Assembly (NCBI GenBank): GCA_030867875.1
Contig: JAOWCC010000744.1
Coordinates: forward strand, 434,001 to 498,000
Direction of reading: 5' to 3'
DNA length: 64,000 bases
From: Actinernus sp. WN-2022
Lineage: Eukaryota > Cnidaria > Anthozoa > Actiniaria > Actinernidae
In this document: positions 12,790 to 24,252 of the stretch, one piece after another
Layout of the letters: each line of letters starts with the position of its first letter
How positions within the stretch are numbered: the first letter of the stretch is position 1
Position numbers and translations under genes: made by a program
Notes under the pieces: generated by a model
Database searches by the model: none
The model's input: only the letters and a program-made list of their open reading frames with translations
Told to the model about the DNA's origin: nothing

Positions 12790-13880
12790 TAAACCGCCTC
12801 AAGTTTGGTCAGCTACATAGTTGTCTTGCACTTATCTGATGAGAGAAGTTTGTTTTAAATTTTCGCTTAGTTTGGATTTATTTAACACTCCAATTTAATT
12901 TTCAGTCCATTCAAAAAGCAACACAAATATTGTGAAATCTTTGCTAAAATCGATTTTAGCTCGGCACAAAACTCCGTCTTCAGCTTGTTAGTTTTTGGCA
13001 CACAATATATAAGCGGTTTTGTTCAAATTATCTTCTCCTAAAAACACTGTCGCCGAGAAATGAGTGATAGGCAAAATGACAATTGACAAATCGTACACTT
13101 ACCGTGGTTAATGTATAGTACTGATCTTTGGAACCCTGAAGGACCACTGGAGAATTATAAGCTCGCTGTTTGTTAGGATTCCACATACAAAACACTCAGA
13201 GAACGTCCATCTTTCTTTATCTTTCTCCAAGTGAACTAACTGCATTACCGATACTGGAAGTAAATGCGCGCTCGCGCTAAAAAAAACACGCGTTTGTTTT
13301 CCCGCCTCTGAAACATGCACCAAACAGAGTACGATTACAGTCAGTTTGATACAGAGTTTGACAGCTGAGCACGAGAAGGGCATCCGCTGCCCACGAAACG
13401 CATCTCCCTCCAAATCAATATGGCGGCAACGTGTTGTAAACGTGAAGGACAACAGTTCGTTTCTGGAAGAAGATTTATGTAAGAAAATATCTTCAATGCT
13501 TTTCTTGGTAGCACTTGAAGAAAGCTTTTACATTGGGCACCTAAATGCTTGTCAAGAAAAACGCCTTGGATAAGTACGCCATTCAGGCCTTTTTTCTTCC
13601 ATGACTGAGTGAGTGATCTAGTGAGTGAGTGATCTATTATTAAAAAACTTTACCCGTGTTTCGTATATCTTTAGATCAATCAAACAATTACTGGGAAAGT
13701 CTAGAATGTTTGCCAGCTTTTCTAATGCAATGGATTTTCGCACTAAATAATTTAGTTCACAGATTGTTTTCGTTTTTCCATGAAACTGAAAATGCAGGGA
13801 GAAAATACGGAGAACTAGGTTTGGTGCATGTGTCTTCTCATGTATTAAATCAGACATTTACATGTAACCGGGAACGTCTG
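12790..13880. other. No recognised feature
   Basis: Unique-looking AT-rich DNA. Frames at 13108-13452 (minus) and 13346-13573 (plus) overlap on opposite strands and resemble no family I know. Confidence 0.4.
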
Positions 13881-14235
13881 ATTTTCACCCCAGAATCGGC
13901 ATGATATTTTCCGTACTTTCCGTGATTTTTTTCCCGTGCTTTCTGTGAAAGGCCGGAAAAACGAGTTTTCCGGGCTTTTTCGGTGCTTTAGACTTACCTG
14001 ATGAATCAGACATTACCGGGAAAGTCTGGATTTTTTACCGGGCTTTCCTGGCTTTCCAGACTTGCCCGGAATTTTTTTCCAGGCTTTTTGTGAAAGGCAG
14101 GAAAAAAACAGGATTTCCGGGCATTTACCGCGCAAGTTTAATGCAAAAAAGCACGGTGAATAGTCCGGAAAGCCCGGTCAATCCGGGCTTTTCCGGACTT
14201 TTTACCGGGCTTTTGGTGCAAGGGTTAAATAAGTG
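13880..14235. repeat. ccggaaaa-type repeat array, variant
   Basis: Repeated cgggaaagtccgg / ccgggcttttccgg motifs, related in composition to the arrays at 10320-10640 and 16720-17110 but arranged differently. It probably belongs to the same repeat family. Confidence 0.6.
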
Positions 14236-14239
14236 CTAA

Positions 14240-15080
14240 CCAGTACTACAGTTTTGGAATATTAGTAATCCTCCCTTTTCGAGTAAAAAAATATACTTTA
14301 CAGTTATTTTTTAGTTTAAAAAAATAATACATTTCAACAGTCAAACCTTTTGATGTGCCTTTTTTCTTTACTAAATTAGTTGTACCATCATCACAAAATT
14401 CTCCAACATCAGTGATGGTCATCTGTAATATTAAAATAAACCACAAATGCAGCATAATTAAAATAATAATTTCTAGATGTACATAGTTTTACATTGTACG
14501 CAGTACACGTATATGAGACTTGATTAAACCTTTGAAAGTGATATCTAAAGTGTTTTAAAGTGATATCTAAAGTGTTTTAAAGTGAACACTAATCATATTG
14601 AGGGGAAAAACAGCTTTATTATTTTGTAGAATTCAGCTGCCATCTGCATCATTCTGGTGCAATATTTTTGCACTGGTGCAGATTTACAAAATTCTAAAAA
14701 ACATTTTTACAACCTTTTGTTTTTAGATAGTAAGCACTTATATAATTGTAACTGACACTTAGTGTGTTTTTAATTGTTGGGTTAGGATTTCGATTAGTTC
14801 ACATTCATGACTATTATCAAAGAAACATGATATTTGTCTGTTGCTTATAATTTTAGTGACTTACATGTAGTCCTAAAAACCCAAAATTAGTGACTAGCTC
14901 TAAATGCCCTAAATTAGTGAGCACCTGTTGTGGAAGGTTAGGGGGTGATTAAATGTAAGGGTAGGGTTTGGATTAGTTCACAGGACCACTGATTTGAAGA
15001 TGCATATACAGTGCTTGGGTAGGGTATTCTGCAGTTGCCCCAATATTTTTGTTACTCTGACTTTATTGTATTGGCGACAT
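14240..15080. other. No recognised gene; one short direct repeat
   Basis: AT-rich. A two-copy direct repeat of a 21-bp unit (gtgatatctaaagtgtttta plus one base) lies at about 14537-14582. Nothing else was identified. Confidence 0.4.
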
Positions 15081-15081
15081 A

Positions 15082-15273
15082 GTGTGGGGAGACAAAGATA
15101 ACTCTATTCAAATGCAGAGCTTGCAAATACTACAGAATAAAGCCACCAAGCTGATTCTCGACTGTCCTCTACACTCTTCAAAAAATAAAATCCTTTTTAG
15201 AATCTTGATAATTGCACTGGCACAAAAACAATTGCACCATGGGTTAAAATTCTACCACAACAATACACTCTAA
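15082..15273 (+). pseudogene. LINE reverse transcriptase C-terminal fragment
   Basis: A 63-codon frame with the pattern L-Q-x-L-Q-N-K-A-x-K-L-I-L-D-x-P, a characteristic segment downstream of the RT core in many animal non-LTR retrotransposons. The polymerase core is not upstream, so this is a severed 3' fragment. The 5' limit is unknown. Confidence 0.6.
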
Positions 15274-16370
15274 GGCAAAAATGGACACTTATAATTAATT
15301 ATTAAATACCTTCAACATCATCCAGTACATCTATATCTTCATCATCTTCCTTAAGTTCCCTTTCTACAAAGGAAATATGTGTATGGTCAAGTAAACAGAA
15401 TTGATTACCCATTTCAGCTTAGGTCTCAATAATGGTTAAGCAATGTTCCATGTAAGAACGATAGCACCAACGGCAAAGGAATGCAGTGGTGTTAATTTTG
15501 TATTGTTAAAACTCTTGATTTCATTGGTTTAAACATAAGAATAATCATCCAAAAAGTAAAAGATATGTATCATTTTCTCTGATTTTATTAAATTTTGATG
15601 AAATGTGTTACATGGCGGTTCCATGTCGTTTATAAAGAAAATCGTATGTGAGGAACCTTATCAAATGTGCCAGTTTCGTAGCTTCTGTGTTTGGCAATTC
15701 CTATTGGTTGGAAGAGGATTTCCTCATATGAAAATGAAAATGAAAATGAAAATCATTTAGACTCAGGCTTTACTGCCTCATTGGTAAGCTAAATGAGCAG
15801 AGCCCAGAATGTGGTACATGGCTGTACTGTATAATTATTGTAGTTTTCATGCCAACCAAGTCCTAGCTCAAAATTTGTTCAAAATAATATATTTTGTATA
15901 TTCACTGTTTGAAAGGATATACAGTTGTATACAATGAACATGTATGAGAACTGCAGTAGGAAAAGACTTGTGAATGAAGTGATATTTGCAGTTGTGAAGC
16001 AACTATATTAAAAGTAGTTTGTAAAGTACATGTACATTGTAAGCCCTCAAAAAAATCTTCAGGCTACAATGGGTGTTAGTTTCTTTTGGGGTGCTTGCTA
16101 AATGGAGCAAATTTTATATTAGCTACACAGTGCTTCTCACTCTCCATCCTGTTGGTTCCTGAATTATGTTACAACTTTCACAATGAGATTGTACAAATAG
16201 AGGTTTCATTGGGTAAAATCATATATCATTTTCATCAAAATGATTTTATAAAAAAATAGTTTTGCTCAGATAATGATGTGATCACAGAGCTTGCATATGC
16301 AATTACAACGTTCACAATTTTCTGATCTTTTTGAACTCGTAAATAAAATAATGTTTTAGAAGATAACTGA
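15274..16370. other. No recognised feature
   Basis: AT-rich spacer with a short gaaaat tandem run near 15727-15752. No coding frame can be supported. Confidence 0.4.
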
Positions 16371-16372
16371 AG

Positions 16373-16519
16373 GGCTGTGTGCCACAAGGGAGCAAGTGCC
16401 CTTTTCTGGACGATTTTTTCTTCGAAATTTCTATTAAAAATACCAAAAGTGAGTACATGTACACAGTAGCTTAGTACAACGTACTGAAAAGGGCACTTGC
16501 TCCCTTGTGGCACACAGCC
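16373..16519. mobile_element. 147-bp fold-back MITE
   Basis: Inverted arms beginning GGCTGTGTGCCACAAGGGAG at 16373 match the reverse complement ending at 16519 over more than 30 bp without an obvious mismatch. The centre is short and AT-rich. Confidence 0.8.
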
Positions 16520-17212
16520 TTTCAATTGCACAAATACTATCACATACATGTAATATCAATTATGTAAGTCAGAACAAAATATGAATTAACTTAAAATAAA
16601 ACTTTACATGTACATCAAATCAGTTTCATTGCATAAGCATTTAATGGTTCATTATTTTTCATTCCAGGCAACAGAGTTTTTACTGACAGTGTCCAACCAT
16701 GCACCCTTGCACCAAAAGCCCGGAAATTCCGCGGTATTCCGCGGAAAAAGCCCGGAAAATATTCCGGGCTTTCCCGGAGCCAATCCGGGCTTTCCGCACG
16801 AGTAAAATTCCGCGGAAAGCCCGGAAAAATCCGGGATATTCCGGGAAACCTCGAAATTTAAGAAAACCTGGAAAAGCCGGGGTTTTCCGCGAAAAAAGCA
16901 CGGAAATATTCTGGGCTTTCCCGGAATCCATCCGGGCTTTCCGCGCGAGTAAAATTTCGCGGAAAGTCCGGAAAAATCTGGGATGTTCCAGGAAAGCACG
17001 GAATATAAGAAAACCTGGAAATCCGCGGAAAGCCCGGCTAATCCCTAGCTATCCCGAGAATTTTCCGTGCTTTCCCGGATTTCCGAATTCTAGGAAATCC
17101 ACGAATTTCCGGGGTTTAAAAATCTAGGGAAATGTTATTTGCTTTCGCAGGGTTCCCCCAGCTTTGCAACTAAAATTTAACCTTTTTGCTGGAACGAGTA
17201 ATAGGTACTTAT

Positions 17213-17340
17213 ATTGACTGTGTGGGAAGGCCGGACGGGAAACTATTTGGCTCGAGGTCATGCCGTACGGACCGAGCGCACGTACAAAATGACCGAGAGC
17301 CAAATATTTTCCCGTCCGGCCCGACCTAACTCAGTCAATA
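17213..17340. mobile_element. Short fold-back MITE, copy 2
   Basis: Counterpart of 10808-10935, with the same agggccggacgggaaac / cggcccgacc arms and ttgactgtgtggga at the edge. Confidence 0.7.
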
Positions 17341-17504
17341 GGTTTTTTATCATATGACCATATTATTTTGTAGATCAAATCGCTAAACAGCAAGAAAAAA
17401 TTGGGCAGGGCCGGACGGCATTTTCCGGCCCGCTCACGCGATACATGTCCGGCCCTCATCACGTGACTTTTGTAAATGGTTTTGAAAGGAAAGCGCGCGC
17501 GGGG

Positions 17505-18278
17505 TAGGGTTGTCCACATTATGCTGGCATAATTTCGAGCATAATGTGGACAGCCCTGCTGATGCATGCAAGTCTTTAAACTATCTTCCCCCTTGTCATC
17601 AAGAGTGGTCGCCATCTTGGGCCCATTTTTGCGAATGTTTGGGCCCAGCTGAGCGAATTCTGCTAGGCCTTCTGGTTTGACAGTTGGGGACGTCACAAGC
17701 CATTACAAACTACAGGGATCCCATTAACCCACTCAGACAAAATACCAAGCCAGAAGGCCTAGGGGCTAGGCTAGAAGACTACATTGAAAACTCCATCGCG
17801 ATCCAGAATAACAAGAAATAATTACATTTAATATATACCACACCAGTGAATATCACTTTTCGCGCACTCTGATTGGCTACTCAAACAGTGAATAGGATTT
17901 CATATTCACCTCCGAGCAAAGCAGCGATCATCTCGCTCCAGTTTTTGTCCATTTGACAGAAAATAAAATAACTATTTGGTGCTGGCTATTCACCTGGAGT
18001 GTGGTATATACTAAAAGCAGCTCGGTAAATATCCACCACTATTCATCTCCACTTCGGTGAATAATTGTTTAATATTCTGGAAACCGTCATAATTATGCAG
18101 GTAATGAATGCATAAATTAATTAGTTAATTTGTATTAATTAATTAATTAATTAATCCGAAAAAAATTTGAGCATAATTGAGCATAATAGTGAGACTTTTT
18201 GAGCATATTAGTAAGATTTTTTTAGCATAAAGAATTACCATAATAGTGAAAATTTCGAGCATAATGTGGACAACCCTA
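17505..18278. mobile_element. hAT-like MITE with 8-bp target duplication
   Basis: TIR TAGGGTTGTCCACATTATGC at 17505 with its complement ending at 18278, flanked by an 8-bp duplication GCGCGGGG (17497-17504 and 18279-18286). The paralogous block near 11070-11090 lacks the insertion. An 8-bp duplication is the hAT hallmark. Additional internal gcataatgtgga copies lie near 17530-17550. A second MITE (17832-18010) is nested inside. Confidence 0.88.
17832..18010. mobile_element. 179-bp nested MITE (TATATACCACAC ends), copy 1
   Basis: Ends TATATACCACAC and GTGGTATATA are inverted. An almost identical copy of the same length is at 27638-27816. Similarity continues for about 70 bp past the right end in both copies (ttcggtgaat), so the true element may be longer. 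Confidence 0.75.
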
Positions 18279-18984
18279 GCGCGGGGCCGTACGGGTCATA
18301 TGATAAGTTGCTATTATTCTTCCAATAAGCGGCAGAATTCGCATTTCTGTGATTGTAGGTTAATGATGAACAATTGCTAACGTGAGTACTCAATAAAGAT
18401 TAGGCAGCAGAGAGGGGAAAATACAAATTAAGAGTAGTATACGATCTTAGATAATCGATTCTATTTGAATCTTTCACTGGGACAGTTGCACGTTTACCGC
18501 GGTAATGTTTGCATTCATATAAACTCTCGCCAGTTTTGGGATGGTGGACTTGATCATTGAAGCCAGCTGACATGCCATTTGTGCTTTGTTATCAGGTTTG
18601 CATCTTTGTAATTTAACATGGTTTCACTAAATCTCTTATAGATGATATAATTTACAGTATATAATAACTACTACATGTACATACGGTATATTTGCTATTG
18701 AGTGTAAAGCAAACCGGCCTTCTCCCCCCCCCCCCTCCTGCATGATGCATGATGAGTTAAGAGAGGATTTTTCTAACTGTCGCGTATGTATTATTTGCAA
18801 AAAGCGCCAAAAACTAACCCGCAGACTATTAAAGTAATTTGAATTCCATTTTTCGCTTTGGATTAACACTCTAATTACTATTTCATTAGTCACAAAATAA
18901 AAAAATAAAAAAACTCTTGACTATGAACTGTTTTAGCGTGGCACAAAGTTAATTTCTTGCTTTTCTTTGTAAACAAGAGGCTGT

Positions 18985-19640
18985 ACGCAGCCTGTACTCG
19001 GGCCATATAAGTCTATAGTCCCAGGCTTGATGAGATCATTGTGGTGTATACTGGTTTGTGATGAGCCGTGATAGCTCAAATCAGTTTATCAGAAAAAAAA
19101 TTAGCCAGATGCAATACGTGGGACTAAGCTGGTGCCACATATATAAGCAATGTTATAAACGAAAAAAGGATTGGGTCTGAGTATGTGAAATATCATTTAA
19201 TCGAATTAAAAAATACCAGAATACAAAAGATCACATCAAAATTAGTATGCAGCTGACTGAGTTTGATTAGCAAACATCTTCTAATCATTAACCACCTTAA
19301 AACTATGTATACATCTATGCGGTTCTATTTAGAAGAGTTCTGCAGTTACAATTTTATCATGTCTATAAGCTTCAATAATAGTTCTTCTTTCAGGATGTTG
19401 ATGATCATAAACTCAGGTGTTGTTGAAGCAGGTGAATGGTTTTCCTAGAGTACAGCTGTCAGTCACTATTTTTGTGTTGCTATTTTACCTGGGTCCTTTA
19501 CATTCAGTTTTTTTTCAGTGTCTATGAGATTCATCCCTTCCATGTCATTGTATTGGAAACATGCAGTTATTTAGCTGTCAATTACCAACTACTTCCATTG
19601 TCAACTGCATGCAGCTTTGCTCCCAATGAACTGGTATAAA
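18985..19640. other. No recognised feature
   Basis: AT-rich DNA with short unremarkable frames only. Confidence 0.4.
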
Positions 19641-20610
19641 TTTCTGTGCTGAACTGGTAATATGATGGTATTTTATCTGGACTAGCTGAATCAGATTTGA
19701 AGTTCATTAGGCCTACAGCCTGATAGAGGGAAGTACAACGGTGGGTACAATTCCCCTAACAGTTGTTTAGCTGTAAAAAAATACCAACTACTTCCACTTT
19801 CAACTGCATAGATGTACCATCTCCAAATAGGTGCTTTCATTTCCAGCATCTTGGTGAAGACTGGAGACATAGCTTTGATATAGATGTATATGTAACAGTT
19901 GTCCTGTGATGTTCAAAATTTAGAGCAACATTCGCTTCCAGTGCATTGGAACAAAGTTCTATGGTTAACTGGTAATAAGATGTTCCTTGTATGTGGATAT
20001 ATGTAATCTGCAGGCTGGTCATTTTTCTGGACTGAATCAGCTTTTTGGAGAACACTACAGGAGTTCACTAGGCCAACCTCACAGGGAAGTGCAACAGTGG
20101 TAATGATTATTATGCCTGAAAATATAAAAATATAGGTGTGTAAATATATTACTGGTTTTTGACAGGCAAAGCTTGTTAACACACATAGAAAATATAACCC
20201 TCCCTCTCCCTTCATTCCATATTGAAAACCTACCTTTGCTATGAGCTCCTGGAAGCTCCATATATGGATCCTGATGCAATATGGCTAACCTGGTAATATT
20301 GTGTGGCTTGTGGACATATGTAATCTGCAGGCTGGTTATGTTTCTGGACTGAATCAGCTTTATTGGAGAACACTACAGGAGTTCACTAGGCCAACCTCAC
20401 AGGGAAGTACAAAATGTGAGAATAATTGCCTGCAAAAAATAAAATGCCTGCAAAACATAAAAATGTGGGCATGTAAATATATTATGCTATCTGATATGAA
20501 GCAATTAAAGCTAGTTAACATACAGAGAAAAAATGAACTTCCCTTAATTCCCTCCCCCTACATTTCCTGTTGAAAACTTAACTTTGTTATGAGCTCCTGG
20601 AAGCTCCATG
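19640..20610 (+). repeat. Tandem repeat of about 320 bp, three diverged units
   Basis: Units starting near 19645, 19968 and 20288 share aactggtaat, the segment gagttcactaggccaacctc (units 2 and 3) and the agctcctggaagctccat end. The first unit is the most diverged. Short frames on either strand follow the repeat and are not supported as genes. Confidence 0.75.
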
Positions 20611-20961
20611 TGTGGGCCTTGAGGCCATAGTCTTTATGTCTTATAATATTCAAAATGTTTTTTGATAAACTGATTTGCATGTATCTCTAATAACAGTAAT
20701 AATTTTAATTAAGACCAACTGTGTTAGTGTCCAGTATACTTAATGTGACCTACCCAGTACAACAATGTATTGGAATCTTGCCTCTACAACTCACCAAATT
20801 ACTTTCTTCTGAACAGGTCATGCACATGTACAGTAAGTGTATGTGATAACATTTATATAATTTTATAATATGCATTAATAATTCATAAGGGTACTAGCCA
20901 ATCCAGACCCAGCATTCAGGTGATGTGGATACACTGTAAACCCCATACAAAATTCTAGTTA

Positions 20962-21135
20962 GCCTATTAGTATTCTGTATCAATGATACAGAATACTAAT
21001 AAGCCCTATTAGTATTCTGTATGATCTGTATGATACAGAATACTAATAAGCCCTATTAGTATTCTGTATCAAATGATACAGAGTACTAACTATAAGTCAA
21101 CTAGGATCCTGTATGGAATGATATAGGATACTAAC
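20962..21135. repeat. Array of short palindromes (TTAGTATTCTGTATC)
   Basis: Three successive near-perfect hairpins of ttagtattctgtatc with gatacagaatactaa, spaced by aagcccta, then a fourth diverged one (ctaggatcctgtat / atataggatactaa). Each could form a hairpin with an approximately 15-bp stem. Confidence 0.85.
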
Positions 21136-21435
21136 ATGCTAGCATTAGTATGAGGAGGTCTCACGACTGATCACTGACTTCCCCTATCCCAGGCTGGGTG
21201 AAATGACAAAGTACATCTGCTCTCTTATTATGTACACACCATCTCTTCCATGTGGGACCTGTTTTTGCTGCATGCTACATGTACGTTCTGCTCTCTTATT
21301 TCATACACACTGTCTCTTAGATGTGGGACATGTTTTTGTGAGAAATTAATTAATCCCACATCGATAGCAAGGTGGGAGAAATCAAAGCTTACAATTTTAT
21401 GTGGTGCAATATATCATAAGAAATTTACAATATTC

Positions 21436-21499
21436 GTGGCAATGTTGTATTGGCTTGCCAAAGCGGCTTGCCATTGTATATCCAATACAACATTGCCAC
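21436..21499. repeat. Perfect 18-bp inverted repeat
   Basis: Arms 21436-21453 (gtggcaatgttgtattgg) and 21482-21499 are exact complements around a 28-nt loop. Probably a degenerate fold-back element. Confidence 0.8.
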
Positions 21500-21543
21500 T
21501 CATAAATGTACATGTTAATCTATGGCATTATGTTAATAATATT

Positions 21544-22053
21544 TCATACTTCCAAATTTACTTTAACAGCTTCATGATCAGAATAGTAAACACTTACCAC
21601 TGAATGTTGAATCGTTTTGAATTGTTGTGGTTTGATGTATACTTGATCTAATAAACTTCCTGCTGATACAAATGTTGGTCTTTCTATGATTTGTTGATAA
21701 CCAGCATGTTCCATCACAGTCTTTAAAAGGTTACATTCCTTATCATCAAAGTAGTTTATGTTGAAATTCCCAAGTATCATGTCAACAGAAGTGTGATTAA
21801 CGATATAATTAATAGAATCACAAAATTGTTGTACATTAGAGTTCTGTCTTCTATAAAGTAAAATAAATGTTATTTGTTGCTGGTTAGTTTTAGAAAAAGC
21901 AATTAGTTTAACTCCATTTATTGAAGGAAAGTATTCTTTTTCAGATATCAAAACAGTGTTTCTATAGCTGTTCGATGGAACAAACTTTAATACACTTATA
22001 CTACCCACAACAATTAATGGACACAAGAGATACATATATTTTGAACGTTTCAA
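21544..22053 (-). pseudogene. Endonuclease/exonuclease/phosphatase-domain fragment of a retroelement
   Basis: A 169-codon minus-strand frame ending in the C-terminal half of an EEP (AP-endonuclease-like) domain. It shows L-G-N-F-N-I-N (the GDFN-type motif), E-R-P-T-F-V-S-A-G-S-L-L-D-Q-V-Y, and S-D-H-E-A-V, the conserved S-D-H motif. The first 30 or so residues are hydrophobic and may not belong. The domain is incomplete and no reverse transcriptase follows, so this is a severed piece of a LINE or Helentron endonuclease. I cannot tell which. Confidence 0.65.
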
Positions 22054-23570
22054 ATGGTTTATTTCTAATGTGCAAGTGACTATAATTTGTCATGCAGTAA
22101 CACAGTTATCAGTGGCGTATTTTTTACATTGACAATCAATCACGATTCAGCTACAATTGTTAACGATAGAACTATCATTTTATACTTAAAAAATGCTTCC
22201 CTTTGACCAAAACGTTGACAAATTGTACGTAATGATTACGTATGTCGAAGGGGTTGAGGAAGGAAAGTAGAAATGAACAAGACGCATCGAAACCACAAAA
22301 TATGCTGTGATTTTTCATACACTATGTATTTTATAAGGGTACGCGAATGTTAAGTGATAAAGGTTGTAATTTGTCGACGTCCTCTAAGGGGCCGTCGACA
22401 TATTCGAAATGCCCCGCTTAACGGACGTTAAGGTCAGTCCCCTCCCCCTTAACGTCCACCATTGTTTTATGCTTTTATTAGGTCAGGAAAAACAGTAATG
22501 AAATACACGGGAGTTCACTTATAAACAAAGTATAAAACAAGCTTTCAGTACCTCCAATTCCCATACGAGCTCATTTCGGATCTTGACTAAAATACTCATT
22601 ATCCACACGACTATAAAACTGAATTTCACCAACTGGAGGTTTGAGGTATTTCATGATACTTGTAAACAAAAGATCTTGTTGAAATTTCCGAGAAATTCAA
22701 CAGTTATCTTTTCTGTAAAAGACATGTAGAAGACATGACAAGCTACGAACTACATAGAAAAATACGATACTATTTCACTTGAAGTAAATGTACACAAAAT
22801 CTCTGCGATTAACAGGGAAGGAAAACAAGAAGATAAATGTTCCTATGCCTGAAGAAACAGTAATCCTGTACCGCTCGAGACCTGTATTCTGATTGCACCA
22901 TTATACTGTAGCTCTACTGTTTTCGTACTGCACGTTCTAAATGTTAGTGTTTTGTATTGCTTTGGTTTACATGATAATTACAGACTTTGAAAATCACCGT
23001 TTACGAATATTTACAACAACTGGAACGTTTCGGTCAAATTCAGTTTAATTGTGTGACTAGAAAAATGTCAGTAAAAATATTCATGCAGATGTAATATCAC
23101 GAAAAAAAATTCATGCAATTTAGTATGCACACAAAAAAAAAAATGCAACCAATCAAATGTAAAAAATATCTTGCTGCATCGGTCATTGAAGTAAACAAAA
23201 TGTTTGCACCACCCCCCCCCCCCCCCCCCCTCCCAAAAAAAATCACTTTCTAATGGTCCATCCCTAAACATGAAATGAAAAACAATGGAACGTGAAATGT
23301 ACAAATTATTCTCGTCTCAAGCGTGGGAACACTGTCCTATGATTGGTCAATGGCAAATGTACTGTCTGATGCTGGGTGGGAGAGTGGCACTCAGAATGCA
23401 CTCCTCTACCATTATTTCATTACGTTACTTTTAGAACCGTCAAACGCCCCGACTTACAGACAGCCATCTGGAACCGCTAGCAGTCTAGTACGTCCCAAAA
23501 GTCTGAAACCTTTGAAATATTTGAAAACCAAAATGTTCTCTTTGTTTTCCTTCTCCACAAATCGCAGGAT
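22054..23570. other. No recognised gene
   Basis: AT-rich spacer. The cgaaatgccccgc(cg)ttaacg motif at 22409-22430 resembles 9085-9105, a further trace of shared repeats. A C-tract of about 20 bases lies at 23212-23231. Confidence 0.4.
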
Positions 23571-23580
23571 TAAACTAGTT

Positions 23581-23759
23581 ACCCTTTCAGCTTGCCTGTT
23601 TCTTGCCCCATTTCAGACCACCTGACTTTTTCCTAGAGTAATGCGTTTTTGTTTTTCTGTATCACAAGAGGCAATGTACCAATTTGTACAAAGCACTGAA
23701 CCTCTGGATAACTATCACGTAGTCTGAAATGGGGCAACAAACAGGCAAGCTGAAAGGGT
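23581..23759. mobile_element. Fold-back repeat with 38-bp arms
   Basis: Arms 23581-23618 and 23722-23759 are complementary with a single mismatch and contain ttcagcttgcctgttt. The spacer is 103 bp. A small MITE is the likely origin. Confidence 0.75.
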
Positions 23760-23765
23760 CTACTG

Positions 23766-24252
23766 CTTTGCAAAAATTCATATTTAATGTATGAGATATC
23801 TATAATGATAAAATCATTGAATCAACGGTTTAACAATGCCTTTAGATTTAAACATTGAAAATGTAAACTTTTGATAACTGAGTTCTATTTTGCGACTGGG
23901 CTAATAGGCTCCTCCCAGTATCTGGGTATGGCTGTACTTAGCATAAGTGTTGTCAGATAATCTACAATAACTGTCCTTACATGCATGTTTCACTGAAGTA
24001 CTAAAACAGCAACAAAAAGGTATCTCTTAATATTTGCCTTGTACTCGTGCTTTCTGTAATCACATTTTTCTCTTTTTTTTTTTTTTGTTTTTGCTCCCTT
24101 CTCCACGAATCTTTCCTTTAGACTTGGATGTACCTAGGATGAAATAGAAGACATTCAAAGGTTTGCCTGTTTACAATGTAAATGTCATAAAGACATCTCC
24201 ATTTAAATTTATAGATTGTAAAATGCTTTGAATCGATCAAAACAAAATATCA
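23766..24252. other. No recognised feature; 3' side of the integrase-core gene
   Basis: AT-rich sequence with a T-tract (24068-24086). It could contain the 3' UTR of the minus-strand gene that ends at 24253. No polyadenylation signal was fixed. Confidence 0.35.

Larger units (their letters stand above)
10320..12790 (+). repeat. Dispersed repeat block A, copy 1
   Basis: Begins with GC-rich ccgcggaaagcccgg units (10320-10640), then a hairpin element, then AT-rich sequence up to about 12790. The same order recurs in the same orientation at 16700-18985, at high similarity where I compared it (11784-11960 against 18362-18540, for example). Copy 1 alone carries the MITE at 11154-11777; copy 2 alone carries the MITE at 17505-18278. 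Confidence 0.8.
16700..18985 (+). repeat. Dispersed repeat block A, copy 2
   Basis: Same-orientation paralogue of 10320-12790: ccgcggaaagcccgg array (16720-17110), fold-back hairpin (17213-17340), the ggccgtacgggtcatatga segment and the AT-rich remainder. The GC-rich array gives several open frames (16652-16999, 16699-17127 and others) that are repeat artefacts. Confidence 0.8.

Noticed and set aside
16652..17127. Open frames of 80-140 codons rich in Pro, Gly and Lys
   Set aside because: They follow the ccgcggaaagcccgg repeat array and occur in several frames on both strands; no gene family is matched.
20962..21135. CRISPR array
   Set aside because: Palindromic units with a constant short linker, not repeats with unique spacers.
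23212..23231. Functional C-tract
   Set aside because: A homopolymer of about 20 bases; simple sequence or assembly noise, nothing to tie it to a role.
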